Part shown: in pieces, positions 6,692 through 10,710 of the stretch | Numbering within the stretch: the stretch's first letter is position 1 | How the letters are laid out: every line of letters begins with the position of its first letter | Assembly: GCA_023381235.1 (NCBI GenBank) | Contig: JAMCTV010000116.1 | Span: 1 to 10,710 of the forward strand | Source of the DNA: Gammaproteobacteria bacterium | GTDB lineage: Bacteria > Pseudomonadota > Gammaproteobacteria > SURF-13 | Length of the DNA: 10,710 nucleotides | Direction: 5' to 3' | Translations under genes and position numbers: made by a program | Notes under the pieces: generated by a model | Seen by the model: only the letters and a program-made list of their open reading frames with translations | The model's database searches: none | What the model was told of the DNA's origin: nothing

Positions 6692-7478
6692 AAAACGCAA
6701 ACGCGCTGTAGCCGACGACCTGATCGCGCGGCCCGGCGGTGTCGCCGGAGTTGCGCAAGTCGAGCAATCGCGCGCGCAGCCCGCGCATGCGCGCGACCTG
6801 TAATAAACCGTTGAGCGGAGTCGCGCCACAGGCCTGTTCATGGCTCAGCGGCTTGAGCCCCAGCGCCAGTATCTGCGCGGCGGTTTCTTGATCTGTTTGC
6901 TGAGCGGCGGAATACGGCAGGTAGTGCGACAAATCGGAGCTGATGATGATGAGTGTTTCCGGCCCGCCCCATAAACATTCAAGCACTTCCGCCACCTCGT
7001 CCGCCGAGCACTCGCCCACGGCCAGCGGCACGATGCTGATATCATCCAGAATGCGTTGCAGGAAAGGCAACTGCACTTCCAGTGAATGCTCCCATGCATG
7101 CGCCGCTGCGCTCACCTTCACCTGCGGAAGACCGGCCATCACCTCCAGCGCCTCCTGTTCCACGGCAACGGCTCCCAACGGCGTGGCGAAGGCCGCGGTC
7201 TCAGGCAAGGCAAGGCCGCGCACAAAAACGCGGTGCGCGGGGCCGAACAGCACTACGCGCTTGATGCGGGCAGCAGCGGCGGGCTTAAGGCGCGCATAGG
7301 CGCTCGCCGCGACAGGGCCGGAATATACGTAACCGGCATGCGGCGCCAATAACACCTTGGGCACAGGCTCATCGGTTGCAGCCGCGGCGCTCAGCAAATC
7401 ATCCACCTCGCGCGCAAGGCGCGCGGGTTCGGCGGGATAGAAGCGGCCCGCGACGGCGGGCGGGCGAATATCAGACAT
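6666..7478 (-). CDS. amrB: AmmeMemoRadiSam system protein B (Memo-like)
   Basis: This 270-residue Memo-family protein is related to extradiol-dioxygenase-like folds. Candidate metal ligands are present: H47 in APHAGYVYSG, H82 in FGPAH, E130/H131 in EHSLEVQLPFL, D182 and H185 in SSDLSHY, and C217 in ACGATPLNGLL. These correspond to the His/His/Cys site reported to bind iron in human MEMO1, with the Asp/His pair nearby. The opening IRPPAVAGRFYP is the usual family start. I therefore chose the ATG at 7478, with GGA 8 nt upstream; an in-frame ATG at 7487 adds three residues. It overlaps amrA at its 3' end, and the DUF72 gene lies 74 nt upstream on the same strand. The reaction catalysed is unknown; a redox or oxidase role fits the metal site but is inference. 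Confidence 0.92.
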   Translation of the reverse strand: MSDIRPPAVAGRFYPAEPARLAREVDDLLSAAAATDEPVPKVLLAPHAGYVYSGPVAASAYARLKPAAAARIKRVVLFGPAHRVFVRGLALPETAAFATPLGAVAVEQEALEVMAGLPQVKVSAAAHAWEHSLEVQLPFLQRILDDISIVPLAVGECSADEVAEVLECLWGGPETLIIISSDLSHYLPYSAAQQTDQETAAQILALGLKPLSHEQACGATPLNGLLQVARMRGLRARLLDLRNSGDTAGPRDQVVGYSAFAFYESDGRVQ

Positions 7479-7552
7479 GACGCGCATCCAAAAAAATCAG
7501 CTTAATATTAGACATAGTGGGGCCTGCTCCTGTTCCTCTCAAGGGCGGAAGC

Positions 7553-8272
7553 TCAGGCCAGCAGTTCTTTCAGTTCCAGCGCGTTGCGCACCGCGTAGGC
7601 CGCCTGGTCATTGTCGAAATAGACATAGACTTGTTTTAAATGAGGCCAGTCGCGAATGCGCTCCGCCCAGCCGCGCAGCGCCCGTTTGGAATAACAGCCC
7701 GCATAAGCGCCGTCCGGTCCGTGCAGGCGCACATAGGCAAAGTCGGCGCTGATCTCCAGCGGTGCGCAAAAACCGGCCAAGTCAAAGATGCAAAACGCGG
7801 CGTTGTGCCCGTTCAACGCGGCATACACTTCCGGGTGATGCCAGGAAGGGTCACGAAACTCAAAGGCGCAGGAAAGGTCTTCAGGCAACGCCGCGAGGAA
7901 CTGCGCGAGGCGTTCGGTGTTTTTCTTCCAACGCGGCGGAAGCTGAAACAGCACCGGGCCGCGCTTTTCCTTCAGCGCCTTCAACACCGGCGCCATGCGC
8001 GCAAGTCCGGCATGAGGCTGTTTCAGTTTTTTCATGTGCGTAATGTAACGGCTGGCCTTGACCGCGAAGCAAAACTCCGGCGGCGTTTTTTCATGCCACG
8101 CCCGCACGGTGCTCACCGCGGGCAGGCGGTAGAAGGTGTTATTGACCTCAACGGTATCGAAATGGCGCGCATAAAACGCGAGCATCTGTTGCGGGCGCAA
8201 ATCCGCAGGGTAAAAGACGCCGCGCCAATGAGCATAATGCCAGCCGGAACTGCCGACGCGCAATTCCGGCAT
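7553..8272 (-). CDS. DUF72 (YecE-like) family protein
   Basis: This 239-residue protein has the standard DUF72 pattern: VGSSGWHYAHWRGVFYP at the N-terminus, FDTVEVNNTFYRLP, FCFAVKASRYITH, GPVLFQLPPRW, FEFRDPSWHHPEVY, YVRLHGP, and a C-terminal YVYFDNDQAAYAVRNALEL. The family adopts a TIM-barrel-like fold, is cytoplasmic, and has no firmly assigned activity. The conserved Trp, His, Arg and Asp residues suggest an enzyme or a nucleic-acid-binding role. The start codon at 8272 gives the typical family N-terminus. Its likely Shine-Dalgarno (GAGG, 6 nt upstream) lies inside the stem of the adjacent hairpin. polX lies upstream and amrB downstream on the same strand, so it may be cotranscribed with both. 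Confidence 0.9.
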   Translation of the reverse strand: MPELRVGSSGWHYAHWRGVFYPADLRPQQMLAFYARHFDTVEVNNTFYRLPAVSTVRAWHEKTPPEFCFAVKASRYITHMKKLKQPHAGLARMAPVLKALKEKRGPVLFQLPPRWKKNTERLAQFLAALPEDLSCAFEFRDPSWHHPEVYAALNGHNAAFCIFDLAGFCAPLEISADFAYVRLHGPDGAYAGCYSKRALRGWAERIRDWPHLKQVYVYFDNDQAAYAVRNALELKELLA

Positions 8273-8274
8273 TA

Positions 8275-8301
8275 GGAACCTCTGATTAAGTCAGAGGTTC
8301 C
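8275..8301 (-). promoter_or_regulatory. Hairpin enclosing the probable ribosome binding site of the DUF72 gene
   Basis: An 11-bp perfect stem (8275-8285 with 8291-8301, 5-nt loop) ends 2 nt before the DUF72 start codon on the minus strand. The only Shine-Dalgarno-like bases, GAGG at 8279-8282, lie in the start-proximal arm and would be paired when the hairpin forms. It is also the terminal module of the palindromic element at 8275-8425. Control of translation by this structure is an inference. Confidence 0.5.
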
Positions 8302-8425
8302 GTGCGGTGCAGGGACGCACAGCCATTTTTCAAACACTCCGTGTTTGAAAAATGAAGAGAAGCAAAAACCACGTTTTTGCTTCTCGTGCTCTGAGAAGTC
8401 CAGGATGGACTTATTCAGAGCTTCC
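8275..8425 (-). repeat. Modular palindromic element, copy 2 (between polX and the DUF72 gene)
   Basis: Five stem-loops fill the gap between polX and the DUF72 gene. They are: 11 bp (8275-8285/8291-8301); 5 bp (8302-8306/8316-8320, 9-nt loop); 14 bp (8324-8337/8341-8354, loop TCC); 13 bp (8357-8369/8373-8385, loop CAC); and a composite stem of outer 7 bp (8388-8394/8415-8421) and inner 7 bp (8396-8402/8406-8412, loop GGA). Read on the - strand, it starts GGAAGCTCTGAA and ends AGGTTCC. Three modules match copy 1 in order: AAAAACGTGGTTTT; a stem built on CATTTT(T)CAA...TTGAAAA(A)TG; and GGC.G.GC.TCC.TGC.CCGCACGG. I see no protein-coding potential and no U-tract. Confidence 0.85.
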
Positions 8426-8426
8426 A

Positions 8427-10208
8427 TTACAGCGTGCGCGCCAGCAACGCGCGCAGCTCTTTAAGCGGGCGCGTGTTTAATACATCATTCTTTTCCAGCC
8501 AGCCGCGCCGCGCCTGGCCCACGCCGAAACTCAGATAATCGAACTGGTGCGCGCTGTGCGCGTCCGAGTTGACTGCCAGCAGCACGCCCTCTTCCTTGGC
8601 CATCTGGATGTAGATATCGAGCAGATCGAGGCGATCCGGCTGGGCGTTGACCTCCAGGAAGCAGCCGCGTTCGCGCGCGTGGCGGATGAGGCGCGTCATG
8701 TCCACGTCATAAGGCTCGCGCTGCTCGATCAAACGCCCGCTGGGGTGCGCGAGAATGGAAAAGTGCGCGTGATCCATGGCCTTTAAAATGCGCGCGGTCT
8801 GTTTTTCGCGCGACAACTCAAAGCGGCTGTGCACCGCCGCCACCACGAGATCGAGCCTGCCCAGCAGATCATCGGGCAGATCAAGGGCGCCGTCTTCAAG
8901 GATGTCCACCTCGATGCCCTTGAGCAGGATGATGCCTTTTAACTCCGCGTTCAGACGGTCAATCTCGTCCATCTGCGCGAGCAACCGTTGTGGCGTGAGC
9001 CCATGCGCCACGGTAAGGCGGCGCGAGTGTTCGGTGATGGCCAGGTATTCAAGGCCGCGCGCCTTGGCGGCCTCGGCCATCTCGCGCAGGCTGTTGTGTC
9101 CGTCGGTGGCCTTGGTGTGCGCGTGCAGGTCGCCGCGCAGGTCGGAGAGATTAACCAGCTTCGGCAGTCTGCGACCGCGCGCGGCTTCGAGTTCGCCGCG
9201 GTTCTCACGCAGTTCCGGCTCGATGTAGGGCAGGCCCACCGCGCCATACACCGACTCCTCGGTCTCGCCCGCGATGCGCTGTCTGCCGCGGAACACGCCG
9301 TATTCGTTGATCTTGAGGCCCATCTCCTGGCCCATTTTCCGCACCGCGATGTTGTGCGACTTGCTGCCGGTGAAATAATGCAGCGCCGCGCCGTAGGATT
9401 CCTCCGCCACCACGCGCACGTCCACTTGTAATTTGGAACGCAACAATATCGTGGCGCGCGTCTCGCCTTGGGCCAGGATATCGGCGACCTCGTCATAACT
9501 CACGAACCGCTCCATCACCGGGCTGCTGCGGCTTGCCGTCACCAGGATATCGAGATCACCCACCGTTTCCTTGCAGCGCCGGTAGCTCCCCGCCACGATG
9601 ACACGGCCGACGCCCGGCGCCGCCTTGAGATAAGCCACCAGGCGCTCGGCATACTGCGCGGCGGCGGCGAGCTTGAAGCGCCCGGTGGACCCGGCCTGCG
9701 CGGCGATGGCCTCCAGTATCTTCGCCTCGGTCTTGGCGCCGAAGCCGTGTACATTCCGTATGCGCCCGTCGCGCGCGGCGCGCGCGAGTTGATCGAGGCT
9801 GTGGATGTCGAGTTCCTGATAAAGCACCTTGACCTTTTTGGGGCCGAGGCCGGGGAGTTTTAACAGTTCGATGAGCGCGGGCGGGGTGTGTTTGCGCAGT
9901 TTCACCAGCATGGCGCTTGCGCCGCTGCTCACGATCTCCTGAATTTTGCCCGCCAGGTCGGCGCCGATGCCCGGCAACTCGGTGAGGTCGGCGCCCTGCG
10001 CGAGCAGATCGCTTACTTCGCGGTTGAGATCGCCGATCACGCGCGCGGCGGTGCGGTAGGCGCGCACGCGGAACGGATTGGCGTTCTCGATCTCCAGCAG
10101 GTCGGCGATTTCCTCGAATACCGCCGCCACATCGGCGTTATGAACCGCGGGCGCGCGCTTCACGCCACGCGGCGTGTGAGGCGGTGGTATGACGCGCTGG
10201 CCGCGCAT
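8427..10208 (-). CDS. polX: DNA polymerase/3'-5' exonuclease PolX (X-family polymerase with PHP domain)
   Basis: This 593-residue protein is close to the usual 570-580. N-terminal helix-hairpin-helix segments include LTELPGIGADLAGKI (75-89) and LLKLPGLGPKKVKVLY (115-130). The X-family palm carries GSYRRCKETVGDLDIL at 207-222 with metal-binding D218 and D220, and D263 in LQVDVRVV. The C-terminal PHP domain has HAH (H362, H364), D369, E393/H394, E433, H460, H488 and D549/H551, giving a metal-dependent exonuclease. The family fills short gaps in base-excision repair. The ATG at 10208 is preceded by AGGCGG at good distance, supporting the long start. The first ~20 residues (proline/arginine-rich) precede the usual VHNADVA start and look like a small extension. 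It begins 8 nt after the CBS gene stop, whose TAG overlaps the Shine-Dalgarno. Confidence 0.96.
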   Translation of the reverse strand: MRGQRVIPPPHTPRGVKRAPAVHNADVAAVFEEIADLLEIENANPFRVRAYRTAARVIGDLNREVSDLLAQGADLTELPGIGADLAGKIQEIVSSGASAMLVKLRKHTPPALIELLKLPGLGPKKVKVLYQELDIHSLDQLARAARDGRIRNVHGFGAKTEAKILEAIAAQAGSTGRFKLAAAAQYAERLVAYLKAAPGVGRVIVAGSYRRCKETVGDLDILVTASRSSPVMERFVSYDEVADILAQGETRATILLRSKLQVDVRVVAEESYGAALHYFTGSKSHNIAVRKMGQEMGLKINEYGVFRGRQRIAGETEESVYGAVGLPYIEPELRENRGELEAARGRRLPKLVNLSDLRGDLHAHTKATDGHNSLREMAEAAKARGLEYLAITEHSRRLTVAHGLTPQRLLAQMDEIDRLNAELKGIILLKGIEVDILEDGALDLPDDLLGRLDLVVAAVHSRFELSREKQTARILKAMDHAHFSILAHPSGRLIEQREPYDVDMTRLIRHARERGCFLEVNAQPDRLDLLDIYIQMAKEEGVLLAVNSDAHSAHQFDYLSFGVGQARRGWLEKNDVLNTRPLKELRALLARTL

Positions 10209-10216
10209 TCAACCGC

Positions 10217-10666
10217 CTAGCGCTTCTTCTTTTTTTCCAAAGTTTGCTCGCGTGAGATCAGCTTGGCGAGCTCCATCATTTCTTCCGACAACAGCCCGAT
10301 GATGTCGTCCACCGTGAGGATGCCGACAAGGCCGCCTTTGCTATTCACCACCGGCAGCCGGCGCACGCCCTTGGTACGCATGAACTGGATGGTTTCGTAG
10401 ATGCCGTCGGTCTCGCGCGCGGTGACCAGATTAAAGCTCATAATGTCGCCTACGGCCACGGAGTCGAGGTCCAAATCCTTGGCGATCACCTCGATCACGA
10501 TGTCACGGTCCGTGACGATGCCCACCGGTTCGCGCTGCGCGGGTTTTTCCTCCACCACCACGACGTCACCCACATGATGCTGACGCATGAGTTGCGCGGC
10601 GGCGCGTATGGATTCGCCCCGCGTGACAAACACCACCTCTCTGCTGCAAAGCTCGCCTATGGGCAT
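10217..10666 (-). CDS. Two-CBS-domain protein
   Basis: This 149-residue protein is made almost entirely of a tandem CBS pair. CBS1 is about 5-60, with VGDVVVVEE and VGIVTDRDIV. CBS2 is about 72-126, with DIMSFNLVTARETDGIYETIQFM, GVRRLPVVNSKGGLVGILTVDDI. A charged helix follows and ends in a basic tail, KKKKR. Such stand-alone pairs usually bind adenine nucleotides and sense energy state; the partner here is unknown. The start is fixed by a near-consensus Shine-Dalgarno. GATAAT at 10697-10702 on the minus strand could be a -10 element, but the matching -35 would lie outside the window. polX follows 8 nt downstream, so the two are probably cotranscribed. The lysine codons contain an A AAA AAG heptamer (10230-10236 plus flank). 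Confidence 0.92.
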   Translation of the reverse strand: MPIGELCSREVVFVTRGESIRAAAQLMRQHHVGDVVVVEEKPAQREPVGIVTDRDIVIEVIAKDLDLDSVAVGDIMSFNLVTARETDGIYETIQFMRTKGVRRLPVVNSKGGLVGILTVDDIIGLLSEEMMELAKLISREQTLEKKKKR

Positions 10667-10670
10667 AACG

Positions 10671-10680
10671 CCTCCTCCTT
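10671..10680 (-). promoter_or_regulatory. Strong Shine-Dalgarno of the CBS-domain gene
   Basis: The minus strand reads AAGGAGGAGG and then 4 nt to the ATG at 10666. It is by far the best ribosome binding site in the window, suggesting this gene is translated more strongly than its downstream neighbours. Confidence 0.75.
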
Positions 10681-10710
10681 GTGTGAAATCTTTTTCATTA
10701 TCTCGCGGCA

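Noticed and set aside
6692..6841. N-terminal extension of amrA by 50 codons
   Set aside because: It overlaps amrB deeply, and its Arg/Ser/Thr-rich translation is not AMMECR1-like. The domain begins at the chosen start.
8388..8421. Rho-independent terminator after polX
   Set aside because: The composite stem is well placed after the polX stop, but no U-tract follows on the minus strand and it belongs to the larger repeat element.

Overview
The window is about 10.7 kb of GC-rich, densely coding bacterial chromosome. The gene set is a glucan phosphorylase tail, acetate kinase, a ceramidase-like CREST protein, a ligase/ACP/PlsC fusion, the AmmeMemoRadiSam trio, a DUF72 protein, PolX and a CBS protein. 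With the protein style, this suggests a proteobacterium, most likely an environmental (possibly chemolithotrophic) gammaproteobacterium. That placement is an inference; no marker gene is present. I see no phage, transposase, CRISPR, rRNA or tRNA.

Plus strand, 1-4867: (i) the last 32 codons of an alpha-glucan phosphorylase-like gene; (ii) ackA, an acetate kinase with changed residues in its phosphate-binding loop; (iii) a polytopic CREST-superfamily (alkaline ceramidase-like) hydrolase; (iv) a 923-residue fusion of acyl-adenylate ligase, acyl carrier domain and PlsC acyltransferase, starting 2 nt after (iii). Genes (i)-(ii) suggest glycogen breakdown feeding acetate and ATP formation. Genes (iii)-(iv) look like a lipid deacylation/reacylation pair.

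Minus strand, 10666 down to 4871: a two-CBS-domain protein, then polX (X-family DNA polymerase with PHP nuclease), a DUF72/YecE-like protein, and the complete AmmeMemoRadiSam trio: amrB (Memo), amrA (AMMECR1) and amrS (radical SAM). The plus- and minus-strand blocks converge with only 3 nt between their stop codons.

The least ordinary feature is a pair of intergenic elements, 5960-6092 and 8275-8425. Each is a chain of perfect or near-perfect hairpins bounded by GGAA...TTCC. The modules line up in the same order when one element is read on the + strand and the other on the - strand, so they are two diverged copies of one modular palindromic repeat family. One separates amrA from amrS. The other separates polX from the DUF72 gene, and its last hairpin contains that gene's probable ribosome binding site. 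No gene-free stretch exceeds about 160 nt.
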